Shown here piece by piece: positions 25,998 through 37,182 of a DNA stretch of 64,000 nt (position 1 is the first letter of the stretch; each line of letters opens with the position of its first letter). The translations under genes were made by a program, and so were the position numbers. The stretch is from contig VZSE01002468.1 of the NCBI GenBank assembly GCA_013398275.1, forward strand, positions 389,029 to 453,028, read 5' to 3'. This stretch comes from Promerops cafer (lineage: Eukaryota; Chordata; Aves; Passeriformes; Nectariniidae). The notes beneath the pieces were generated by a model. The model saw nothing but the letters and a program-made list of their open reading frames with translations, made no database searches and had not been told where the DNA came from.

Positions 25998-28900
25998 ATG
26001 GCATCCCAAGGCCAGGTCACTTTCTGGAGGTATGGTACTATCTGCACTTGCCTTGGCAGAGGGGAGGGAGGGAATTGCATTTTTCAGACTCTTGGGATGT
26101 AGCACCCTGCTGCCTGGAGCTCTCAAGACAGCAGTGCTTTGCAGCTTGACTGTACTGCACTCACTCAAGCTACTTAAATACCAGTACAGCTTGTTTTATA
26201 CAATTTGTAAGGCCATGTATGTATCAGACACCCATGTGCAGGTCATCAGCTGTAGTCAAGATGGAGATGCATGTCCTAGAACTCTGCATTTGCTAGAATT
26301 TGCTGTCCTAGTGTTGAATGCTGTGGTAGATTGGGGTAGCAATGCTTGAGGAAGGGTGTATTCCTGGCGTTGTATTTTGGGCGTTCAATGGCTTGAGGAA
26401 GGCACCCCTCTTCTGCTGGTCCTCAGACAGTTGCTTGTGTTTCCATCACATCAGCTTGCTGTGGGGAGAAAGAAACTTTCCTCCAGAAGTTTCCTTGCAG
26501 GAGTAAGAGCTGGGAAGACATTCTCAAGGTGCTTTGTGCCTCTCATTTCAATTACCCCATTTCCTTTGGAGCTATTGACCGAGTGCTGGTGAACTACAGT
26601 TGGAAAAAGAAGTCATGAAAACATCTACCTTGTATCCTTATCTCCTGATTAGTTGAAAATAACTCCCACCAGAGGGATAAAAGGGCAAATTTTTCATCCT
26701 CTAGTGAACATGGACTGAGCTTTCATTTAAACCTCACTGCTTGAACAGAGACAGCTGTGTCATTCCATCCCAGGTGTGGACTTTCCAGGCTGGATGGAGA
26801 CAGAAGTTCCAGTGGTGTGTGAGACAGTCCTGCTGGCACTTATTCTGTGAAAAAGATTTCAGCTGTTACCAGTATCTGTCCCACCAGAGTGGAACAGCAG
26901 TGGGGAGAAGGACAGGCCACGTGTGAAAAGAAGAGACCTCACACATGAGAGTTGTCACATGGAGCATCAAGGAAGAACTAAATAGGAGTATTATCTGCAC
27001 CTTTTCACTGACAGAAGTGAGGTTGCCTGTAGACACAGTGTCAGAGTGTAAATATTCCCAGGGCACTGTATTCCTCGTGTGCCTGGAATGCATGCAATAA
27101 CCAGCTCTGTTATTCTCAAGAGGCAGCCCAGCCAGCCTCTGTCAGGGAAATGAAATAACTGATGGGTGTGAAGAAATGCACATCTATCCCTTGCTGCCCT
27201 GAAAATCTTTTTCCTGCTCTGCCAGTGCCTCTGCCTGCCCTGCCAGGCAGCAGCAGTTTACTGGGAGAGGCTTTCTTCAGACTAATTGTGAAATGCAGAA
27301 ACAGACCAGGGAGAGGGGTGAATTTTCCAGGAAGTTTCAGAGAAGCAGTGGGAGATTTCTGCTGATTTCAGGAAAAAAAAAGACCAAAACCAACCAAGAA
27401 AACAAAACCAAATCCAAAAAATCCCCAACAAAAACAACAACGACAAAACCCCCTGAAGTGCTGAAGAAAGTTGGGTTCTGCAATCAGCAGCTGCATATTG
27501 GAATAGAAACCCTGTTGTTTTGGGTTACCATGGCCATTTCTTTTCCACAGTAAACTTTGCTATAAGGAGGAATGCAAGGGACCTTCAATATCCTAATCTT
27601 CCAGCTCTTTTGACCCTCTCAGCCCATTCCTGAGGGAAAGCTTAGTCCACGTGGAGCTAGAGATCTGGAGGATTAGGATGCTGCCTATCACAGCCAGGCT
27701 GCAAGCCTCTCCCTTCCTCTGGGCTGTGGTCAGCAGCATTCAGGCAGGGAATGAATGGACGAATTTAATGCCAAATTTGATTCCAGTTTGATTCCAAGTT
27801 TGGCTGATGAGGAACAAGACTATGGAAAATAGGGTAGGAGGCACAGAGCAGCTTCCCACAGGCTGCCAAATTGGCACTGGGAACTGAGGTTGGTGTCAGG
27901 GCTCCGACTGGTGCAGTCTCAGCCACCCACATCAGTCTGTTTCTATGCCTTTAAAACACTGGAGGTACCAGGGGTGCTGATGCACAGAGAATTGCTTTTT
28001 GCTTGAAGTGCTTGAACTGGACTGCTGCAAGACACTAGCATGTGCCTAGGATGCCAGGTTCCTCTCATTCACTCTGCAAGCCGGATCTACTCGTTACACA
28101 TGGTGAGCACACAGCAAATGTTTGTAAGGATCTTGTGATTCCTGGATCTTGCAGTTTCTGCAAGAGGAAACTCCAGAAGGACTAACTTCTCCTTGTCCCT
28201 CACAAGGGATGTTGAAGTGGGCAGTGGCATCTGTATACCCAAAATTGCCATTCCCCCTGTGACAAATGAGCAGCTTTTTCAATCAGCCCTGCTGGTGCTC
28301 CAGAGCAGGGTGGGTAGCCACTCTCTGGGTGCAAAGCTAGCAATGCTTTACAGCCATAGGGGCAGGTGGCACCAGCACAGGACAAAAGCATTGATGTGGC
28401 CTGTTTGTGCTGGTCTGTGTTTGTCTGTGAGTAAGCTGAGGATGGTTTTGGATAGAAGAGTGTGAGGGCAGAGGTGGTGTTCAGGCCAGAGGGTCCTTTC
28501 AAGGACCAGAGGCAAGTGTGGTGGCACTTGAAGCATTCAGGGACTGCACAGGAGGACATCCTGGCTGCTTGTCCCCCTGCCATACCTCCTAGCATTTACT
28601 GTAACCCTCTGGCAGCATCCCTTGACTCTGAGCAATTTCTTCCCCGCCTGTCCTTGGGAAGAAGCATTGTAAGATATGGGGATAAAGATGAGTCACAGCA
28701 CAGTGTGGCTGCTGCTTGCTTTGTGCTTCCCAGGAGTGAGAGCTGAGGCTTGTCATGACAACCTTGGCTGAGTTTATAGCAACTATCTCGCTCTGGGATC
28801 AACTCCCAGGGTGGAAATTGGTAGAGCTCCTCAAGGAGATGGGTGTTATTCAGCGTACGAGACACTTGGCATTTTCCCCAGAACAGGAAAGCACAGGCTG

Positions 28901-31900
28901 TCCCACGGTGAGCCTGGCTGGGACCTTGAGTGACTCGGGATTGAGCCCCGTGGGACATGGCAAGGCTTTGCTGGAAGCTGTCATGCTGCAGGATCCACAG
29001 GAGCCATCAGAGTCCCCATCCCGCAGGCCCTCGGGGAGGCAGTGCCTGGGTCCCCAGCTGCCTGGTGCCCATGGCTGGATGATATCCATGGCTTTTCTCC
29101 TGGTAGGGTCAGCTGTGATCCACCATGAGGGATTAGGTGGAGAACTGCTGTTCATCCCAGCCATGACTGAAAGCTGGTGACGGCGGGGAAGAAGACAAAC
29201 GTCACATCTCCCAGCTCTGAGGGCATCTAGGCAGAGCTTCGTATGGATGTGAATGTGTATATAGATTTGTATGAACCCTTATCTGGAGGTACCACATATT
29301 TTGGTGAAATGGAGTTCTGATCCCTTCTGAGCATGTGCAAACAGTGCTTCATCAGACAACTTCCCACTGGCTTTAAGGATGAGGATGCAAGGGACACAGT
29401 GGGAGGGCTAACAAGTCTGCAACATCTCCCTTTTTCTCTATTCCCTCTTTCAATCCACCTTACCTTTCTCCCTTCCCTGCTGTTCCCTGCGGGAGAGGCT
29501 TGCTCACATGGTACGATCCTCTAGAGCTCCCTATCAGCCCTGTGATCATGGCATCTGTGGCAATTGAGCAAGTCACAGATGCAGGCACACATCAGTGGTG
29601 GGAGGAGCTCGTGGTCGTGGGGACACTGATGGACTCTCCTGCGGGAGGCTGCCTAGTGTGTTGGCACAGCGTGCTGCAAACCAGTAAATGCTGCTGAAGC
29701 AGAGCAGCTGGTTGTGTGTGGGCAGAAGGGAGGTGACCTCTCACAGCCTGCAGCTCTCCTCTGTAATACTGCTGGGCACAAGCCCCAGGATGTACCTGTG
29801 GGTTTTGTGGGGAGCTGCTTCAGGGCTTGCTCTGGCTGGGAGCTGAGTTTGCTGCCACAACCCGTCAGTCCACAGGAAAATGTACCTGTGACCACATGAC
29901 AGCTCCACTGGTTGTGGTGGGAGTCCACAGCCAGCTGTGCTTCTGGGTCTGTCCAAGCTGTGTGCTTGGCAAGGCTGGAGCTGTGCTGATCCATGGCATG
30001 CTGCCTTTCTTCTCCTCTGGCATGGCTGCTTCACCTGTGTGGCTTGGTAAGTGGTCCTCTCCTCCTCAGTCTCTCATTCAACAGCCCATTACCACTCTCC
30101 ACATGGAGCATCCCAAATCCAACCAGCTCAAAAAAATGGTGCTGTTTCCAGACCCCTCCTGCACATTCCCTGCCTTGTACCTGGTGTCTCCTGGGCTCAG
30201 GGGCTTTGCTCACTCCCTGGTCACTCACAAGCACCAGCAGGGATGGCCTGACTTGCTTATGCACCAGGGAATGCAGAGAGAAGCATCCTCCACTGGGGTC
30301 AGCTGCCTGCTCTCAAAGGCAAAGCCTGTGTCTCCTGCCACCTGGTCCCCCACTGTTGATGACAAGTGCTGCTCACCTGAATGTTCATCACTATGGTCAT
30401 GTGCTTCACACATCTGCCTCATTCTGGGTCTGTGGCTCACCTTCCTCCACCTCCTTCCTGCAGACAACTCTGCAGATGGACGGTACAGGCGTGGGCTGTG
30501 AAGGAGGTGGGCTCTGCACTAATGCTGTCCTTTCCTTTTCCCCCAACAGCATGACCACAGTCATTGTCATCCTGGCTGCAGTGATTGTCCTGATCATTGG
30601 TTTTGGTGTCTCAGGTATGTGGCTGCTCAGATTTCTTGCAGTTACTGGTGGGGTGATGAACTTCTGCCCTGCCTCTACCTCTACGTGTCCATCCTGTGCA
30701 CAGGCTGAGGTGTGATCATGTGTGGAAGTGCCACCTACCTCCCTTTAACAAAGGCTAGGTAGGTGTAGTGCAGCCTGTGCTGCTGGAGGTGTAGTGGTGT
30801 GTCAGCTGGAATTTCCTTGGGCTTGGAGCCCCAAATCTACACATAAAGTCCTGCATGTACTCTGCTCCTTCTCCCAAGTAGGATGAGATGATGGGATGGT
30901 ATTTATTGTGGAATCAGAGAGTATCTGCCAGGATAGGGCACCTTTCCCAGGTCCCTCAGAGACAACAAAAATGTGTTGCTTTGGTGTTGGCCAAAATGCA
31001 GCTTCCTTGGAATGTGCTGAGTGAGGATGGGTAGGGAAGGGCTGCATGGGAAAGAAGACCTGGCTCTGGGAATTCTCAGTCTCGCAGATTAGGATTTGAG
31101 ATGCTGACTTTTCTTAAATGAAAGAAACATATTTGGATTTCATTAAGGGGGAAAGAACTGCTATTTCTCTGCCAGCATTATGCTTTCCAGTCACATTTAT
31201 ATTGCATAAAGGGAGGTTCTGATTAAGAAAAGACATAAAAATCACACTTTTCCGGCAGCTGCAAAGAGAAAGATCTCTGATACATATAAGTAAACAAGAA
31301 AATACCACATGACTTCTCAAACAAGTAAGAAGAGCTACTTTTTGAAGCACTCTTTTGCTAAAGAAAGACTCCTGTGCTTTATCATGGCATACAATCCACA
31401 GGAGCTGGCCTCTTGTAGCAGCACTGGTAGCTGCCACTGGCCTTGCCATGTGCCAGTGCCTGTTCAGCCTCAGGCTTGGTTCATGACAGCCACAGGGCAG
31501 TCTGGCCTTTCTCCAGGCTTGCTGCCTCACCTTTCTCCAGCCTCCTTGCTCTCTACTTGCAGGAAAACACTCCATCAGTGTGACGGCGCTGACATCTCCA
31601 GGGAACATTGGCCAGCGCAGCATCCTGGGCTGCACTTTCGAGCCCGACATCCGGATGGACAGCATAGCAATCCAGTGGGCCAAGGAGGGGGTAGCTGGGC
31701 TGGTTCACGAGTTTAAGGGTGGGAAGGACCACCTGCAAGAGCAAGATCCGTCATTTCAGGGCCGCACGGCCGTGTTTGCGGACCAGGTGATCGGCGGGAA
31801 TGCTTCCCTGGAGCTGAGGGATGTGCAGCTCTCCGATGCTGGCACCTACCAGTGCTCTGTCACCACAGCCAGAGGGAGCGGGGCAGCGGTGCTGCGGTAC

Positions 31901-34560
31901 AGGACAGGAGGTGAGGGCTACAAGGAGCAAAATCCTGCTGCAAAACACGTGCTAGTGTGGCTTGGTTGAACCTACCTGTGCTTATGATGGTGCTACACCC
32001 CTGAGTAGGGTATTTTTCTGGCTTTTACAGGGATCTTTATGGCCTTACCCCCTCTTTTAACATCCTTGCTCCTGAAAAGGTTATAATCTTGATAACATGG
32101 TAGCTTTTTCTCTCTAGAATTAGGATATATCTCCAGCCAGAAGTGCTGCATAGTAAAAATTGTAGTATATTTAATATATTTTTCTCAGTTTTTCTAAAGT
32201 ATTCAGTTTTTTAAAATTACTGCCAAAGCAACAAACCTCTGATACCACAGTTATCTGAAACCTTACATATTTACAAGAGTTGGTCCTCCAGGAGAGATCT
32301 GGAAACCAGCAGGTCTTCAGCCTCTTCCAGGGAGATGAATTTAGCTGTTGTAACAAGTCACCTCCCAAGCGGTCACCTCATATTGAGGTGATGATGGATG
32401 AACCCCTTGAGGGTCTGCTCCAGACTTCAGTCTTTGCACCCTCCCTCTCATCCCTGTGGCCAGAATTGCTGCCCTACAGATCAAACTGGGTGAGGGAAAG
32501 CCCCCAGACCTCTCCAAGTGAAAGAGGGTTTTGGCTCAAGCCTGAGGGTTGAAAATGTTCCACAGGGACTTTGTCCCCTATCCCTCCTTGAAACCTTGTG
32601 GATCTGCCTGCTTTTGTGTTGCTTGATTGGGTGTTTAAAGTAATCCACACAGAAAAGGCATTATAAAGAACATGTGAAATGTTGTAATGGGTTTTATTTC
32701 TAATACAGCTGTAATACCTGTTTTGTGTGGAAAGACAGACATGTTCCTCTTAGCTGATTTTCTTTAGCTCGTCCTTTCACCAGTTCACCTCCAGGTCCTA
32801 CCACCCAAAGCCAAAGCTGATGAAAACTAAAAGCAGCTGTCCTGTGCTTTGGCTGTGTAAGCCCTGCTTATTCCAGGTCTGCAGGGGATTGCTCAGGAGA
32901 GAAAATGGCCTCAAGTTGCACCAGGGGAAGTTTAGATTTAATATTAGGAACAATTTGCTCATGGAAAAGGTTATCAAGCCCTGGAACAGGCTGCCCAGGG
33001 AAGTAGTGGAGTCACCTACTATCCCTAGAGATTTAAAATATGTGCATTTATGGTTATGGTATGGTGGTGGACTTAATGCTGGGTTAGATTGGACTTGATC
33101 TTAAAGGTGTCTTCCAAACTTAAGGATTCTGCAGCTCTGTGAAGCCGTAGGGGTTGGTCAGGCCCCCTTCTCAGTGAGTGGAGAGGGTGAAGACAGACAA
33201 GAAAAGACACTAAAGCTGTGTCATGACCTCAGCAGGTCCTGTCAAGCTGGACTGCCATGTCCTAGGAGTTGTTAGATCCCTTGTAGTCATCCTCCCACGG
33301 CCCAGCCTGTACAGAGCTCTGTCTGAGCCTGTCTTTGGCTTGGCTACACGCAGGGCTGTGCTGCTAAGCGGCAAGCAGCCTAGAAATACCTGGGACCAGC
33401 AGATGCAGTTGGGTATTTCATGCCCAGTTCCTATCACTTGCCTTGTTTTCACTCTCCCCCTGCTTTCCCTCCCAAAGCCTTCAGCATCCCCACGGTGCAG
33501 GTGGAGAACAGCAGCCACGGGGACACGCTGCAGTGCGAAGCCCCGCGCTGGTTCCCTTGCCCTGCCGTGCGCTGGACGGCCTACGGTGACACTGGGGAGC
33601 ACCTGCCCCACGCTGCCAACACCAGCTACGAGCTGAACTCTGAAAACATCACTCTGAAGGTGGTTTCCCTCCTGCACAACATCACTGCTAATGCCACCTA
33701 CACCTGCGTGATTGAAAACAGCATTGCCAAGGCTATGGCCAACATCAGAGTGACAGGTAGGGTTTGACAGCACCCAGAGCCCACAGGCATGGGAGAGGAG
33801 AGTTTCAGCAGCGTTCCTGGTGCACCAGGGGGTTCTTGCAGCAGCTGTGTCAGTCAAGGAAGGGACTGAAACCATGGCTAATCAAACCACTTCTCTGTCC
33901 CAGGGATGAATGAAAGGGTCTGTGTTTGCTCTTGCTATCTCATATGTTTCTCATGGTATTGATTGTCACCTTGGCATGGGGACAGAACTGCCAGGGGACT
34001 GGAAGGAGGAACACACTTCAAGAAGTGTGTTGCTTGGAATGTTAACCAAAACCGAACCAACCAACCAAACCCCACACCTTTTGGTACTTTCTTTAGCCAG
34101 TTAAGCTTAGATCCCATTCGTGTACCAAACCAACAGGCCCCTTTAGTGATTATTGATGACAATACCTCTGACTCTAGCCCAATCCCTTTATTTAAAAGGT
34201 CATTTTACTCACAGAAAATCAAACTTTCCAAAGGTCCTGAGTATCTTCTCCTGTTCTACATGAGAAGGGCCATAATGCTTCTACAGCCAGGACTTCATTG
34301 CAATTGGTCTCCAGTACAAGAGGCAGGGTCTATCTTCATCCATATTCAGAAAAATGGGAAGGAATAAATATACACACTTTACTTGCCTTCCCTGCTTTGT
34401 TCCTGTTTTGGTAGCCTCTCACTGTTCTTCTGCTACAGATTTCAGCGTTACAAAGGTGACCAACTTGCAGCTGGTGAACCTGAATGCAGAGTCAGTGTCA
34501 TCCTCCTTTCCTGCCTGTCACTGGATGCTTCTGCTTCCCTTGTACCTGCTGTCAATATAA
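25998..34560 (+). CDS. VTCN1: VTCN1 (B7-H4), co-inhibitory B7-family ligand, complete coding sequence
   Basis: Exons: 25998-26029, 30550-30614, 31563-31910, 33478-33756 and 34439-34560 (stop TAA). They total 846 nt, 281 residues; human VTCN1 has 282. Exon 1 encodes MASQGQVTFW against human MASLGQILFW. Exon 2 encodes the hydrophobic leader core (VIVILAAVIVLIIGFG). Exon 3 is the IgV domain (CTFEPD to AGTYQCSV, with QWAKEG and GRTAVFADQV). Exon 4 is the IgC domain (LQCEAPRWFP to YTCVIEN) with many N-glycosylation sequons. Exon 5 ends in a short hydrophobic segment with no cytoplasmic tail. In mammals B7-H4 on antigen-presenting and epithelial cells inhibits T-cell activation. All exon junctions are phase-consistent GT-AG. 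A second in-frame Met at the start of exon 2 (30551) could allow an alternative start. It lies next to TRIM45, as in human. Confidence 0.96.
27369..27452. repeat. A/C-rich low-complexity tract in VTCN1 intron 1
   Basis: Runs of A broken by CC and CAA (aaaaccaaccaagaaaac type) with no coding meaning. Confidence 0.7.
32870..33135 (+). mobile_element. CR1 LINE fragment, 3' region, sense, in VTCN1 intron 3
   Basis: The CR1 phrases 'gttgcaccaggggaagttta' and 'gatttaatattaggaacaat', then 'ccctggaacaggctgcccag' and 'ggaagtagtggagtcaccta', run in order. They are followed by a diverged tail ('ggattggacttgatcttaaa'-like) ending near 'ttctgcagctctgtg'. The copy is 5'-truncated and moderately diverged. 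Confidence 0.88.
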
Positions 34561-35692
34561 AGCCTCTATAAGGCAATTGGAAACTCTTCTAGACCTGCAG
34601 GTAAGCTTGGGAAGAGAAACTCATATACGTACAGGATACGTAGATCATCTTAGGGAGTTTGGCTACAGCAGCAGACCTATACCAACCCTGCCAGAATGGG
34701 ACATCTTTCCCCTCTTCCCATCCTTTCCCCATCCCCACCTTTAGGTGGGACACATGGCTTGTCCCTCCCACAGGCTTCCTGATGTCTTCTCCCATCACTT
34801 TCTGCAACCACAGAGATCCTTCTCTTGCACCATCAACTATCAGCTCTTACTTGTCCCCTCATTCTCTTTCCTGTGCACCCTCTGGACCCAGGCTGCAGTT
34901 CATGGCTGCAAGGCAGCATGGGCTTTTTCTTCTCTCTCCTTGCTCACAAGACCTGCTACAGTACAAGCCTTGCTTGCTCCCACTTTACTCACTCAACTCC
35001 ACAGTACAGTGTGCTGTCTCCAGCAAATACTACGGATACCTTGAACATGGCTACAGGGAGCTGCCAGAGCTGCCTGAGCAATCCCCTGCAGAACTGGAAT
35101 AAGCAAGGCTTACACAGCCAAAGCACAGGACAGCTGCCTTCAGTATTCGTCCGCTTTGGCTTTGGGTGGTAGGACCTGGAGGTGAACTGGTGAAAGGACG
35201 AGCTAAAGAAAATCAGCTAAGAGGAACATGTCTGTCTTTCCACACAGAACAGGTATTACAGCTATGTCGATGGCAGGACTCACTTCAGGCTTTCCTCCCT
35301 CTGGGGCTGAGGACTTTAGGAGTTCCTGCTGGTTCCAGCGCATACAGTAGTACAAACATGAAATTAGCTGATGTTTTCTGTGTTGTTATTTCTTACCCAC
35401 ACCACCAGCAGGATTCTTTGTTTGGCTTCACAAAGAGAACAAGGAATGCGATAAGGAGAATTGCATAAAGGAAAAGTTCTGATTGCAGGACAAGATATGT
35501 TCCCTTATCTGATCTAACACAGTGACCAGAACTGTGATAATGGGCAGAAGTTCAGACACAAATAGGAAAAGGGTTTCCCGCAATACAGCTGAGAACAGCT
35601 CCTTCAGAATTCTAAAAACAAGCAAATCTTAACTCCCCCCCCAAACAGATTTGATTCACCCGTCTCTTGGCTTGTGATTCTCTGACTTTACT

Positions 35693-35698
35693 AATAAA
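35693..35698 (+). promoter_or_regulatory. Candidate poly(A) signal of VTCN1
   Basis: First canonical AATAAA on + after the VTCN1 stop, about 1.1 kb downstream; a second is at 35891-35896. The human gene also has a long 3' UTR, so either is plausible. CTC1 ends convergently from the other side near 36.87 kb. Confidence 0.4.
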
Positions 35699-36197
35699 AC
35701 TGTATATAAGAGAGCCAGTTGATCTCCTCCATCTTCTTGGAATGCTAAAATCAAACTCCCCTTCTGAAAAAGATGTGAATGGCAGAACAGCGATGGGTTA
35801 GAAAACTGCCAGCAGGCTTGGAATATCGTGGCAAAGACAAACCACATCTGAAGTCCCATATGAGGAGTGATGATTGCATTTGTAATGCAAAATAAAAGAG
35901 GAACAGGTAAGCAGACAGCAGACAGAAAACTAACATACAGTATGAGGAGGAAAAGGAAACTATTAAGATACTACTGTAAGGTTCAAGTTCAGAAGCAAAG
36001 TTATTAAGCCCAGATATAACAATAGAGCTGAATTTTCCTTTTTTTGTTTTATAAATGTTACCTGGCACTTCCTATCTGTCTGTGTTATTCATATTACAGG
36101 ACTACTTTCAGTTGCACTTTTTACCCAGATTTGATCTTTGTCTTACCATTTATGGTCAACATTTTCCTCAGGCTGAGATAGTTTATTTTGGGGTGGG

Positions 36198-36304
36198 TTT
36201 TTTTTTTTTTTGTTTTGTTTTGTTTTGTTTTTTTGTGTGTTTTGTTTTGTTTTTGTGGGTTTTTTTTTGTTTGTTTGTTTGTTTTTGGTTTTTTTTGTTT
36301 TCTT
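36198..36304. repeat. (TTTTG)n-type microsatellite between the VTCN1 and CTC1 3' ends
   Basis: An impure run of TTTTG and TTTG units with poly-T blocks. It sits in the roughly 1-kb convergent spacer between VTCN1 and CTC1. Confidence 0.85.
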
Positions 36305-36877
36305 TCTGGAGGGTGGAGAGTAAGCTTTAGTAAAATCTTTTCTGTTTGCAGAAAGCACCCACAGAAAATAAGCCTGTCACAGCAACATTGGCAGAGACTT
36401 CTGCTTTAAGCTATTTTGGCAACCTTTTAGGATGGAGCTCAGACTTTTACTGAATGGTGGCATCTATCAGGTCTTGTGCCACTCACACTTTGGTCTCAGA
36501 AGTGGACAGCAGGCCTTGAGAGGGAAGATACTTCACTCATGCTCAATAAACCCACTGCCTGTATCACAGCTCAGTGCCTGCCTCTTTTTACCAGCCTCAC
36601 CTAATGTTCAGGCTGCTGCTCATAAACTACAAAACAATGCCCAAATCATCTCGTCATTTAGTACCGTGATTTAGTCTCCAAACAGCAGCTTACTCACTTC
36701 CCTTCTCTTCTTGAAGGAGATGCTTTAAAAGTGTAATTTTAATAATTTAAATTAGGTTAAGAAGACCATACCCTGTGGGAACTGTATAGTTTTGTTAATG
36801 GTCACCATATAGCAAGTAAAACTGAATACTAAAATACATACTAAAACAGATACAGTGTTAAGTAATATTTTCATAGC

Positions 36878-36883
36878 TTTATT
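36878..36883 (-). promoter_or_regulatory. Poly(A) signal of CTC1
   Basis: On the minus strand this reads AATAAA, about 300 bases after the CTC1 stop codon at 37183-37185. It gives a compact 3' UTR. Confidence 0.6.
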
Positions 36884-37182
36884 TAGTAGATACTACCACA
36901 CAAAATGCACACACTGTGTACCATAGGCCCAAGGCAAAAGCTGTCACATAGGAAGCACTGAACATCTCTCTTACAAAATGTAGCTCAGTATCACTGGTTG
37001 ACAATGGCCCAGAGTGACCATTCAGGAATTCCACGAGTCACAGCAGCTGCTTGACTGCTCGCTTCACCCTGTGCTCACAGGCTTGTGCTCCCACTGGAAA
37101 GGAGATTAAAAAGCTCCCGATCACAGTAGGTATTCCCATAATTCCTCTCCCACTGGGAGAGATATTAAGCAGTGGCTTCCAC

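Noticed and set aside
29827..30715. Overlapping 224- and 240-codon frames on +
   Set aside because: They lie in VTCN1 intron 1; the second one merely reads into exon 2 in frame. Their upstream parts have no homology I recognise and no conserved start.
36055..36409. Phe-rich frames around 36.2 kb
   Set aside because: Translations of the (TTTTG)n microsatellite.
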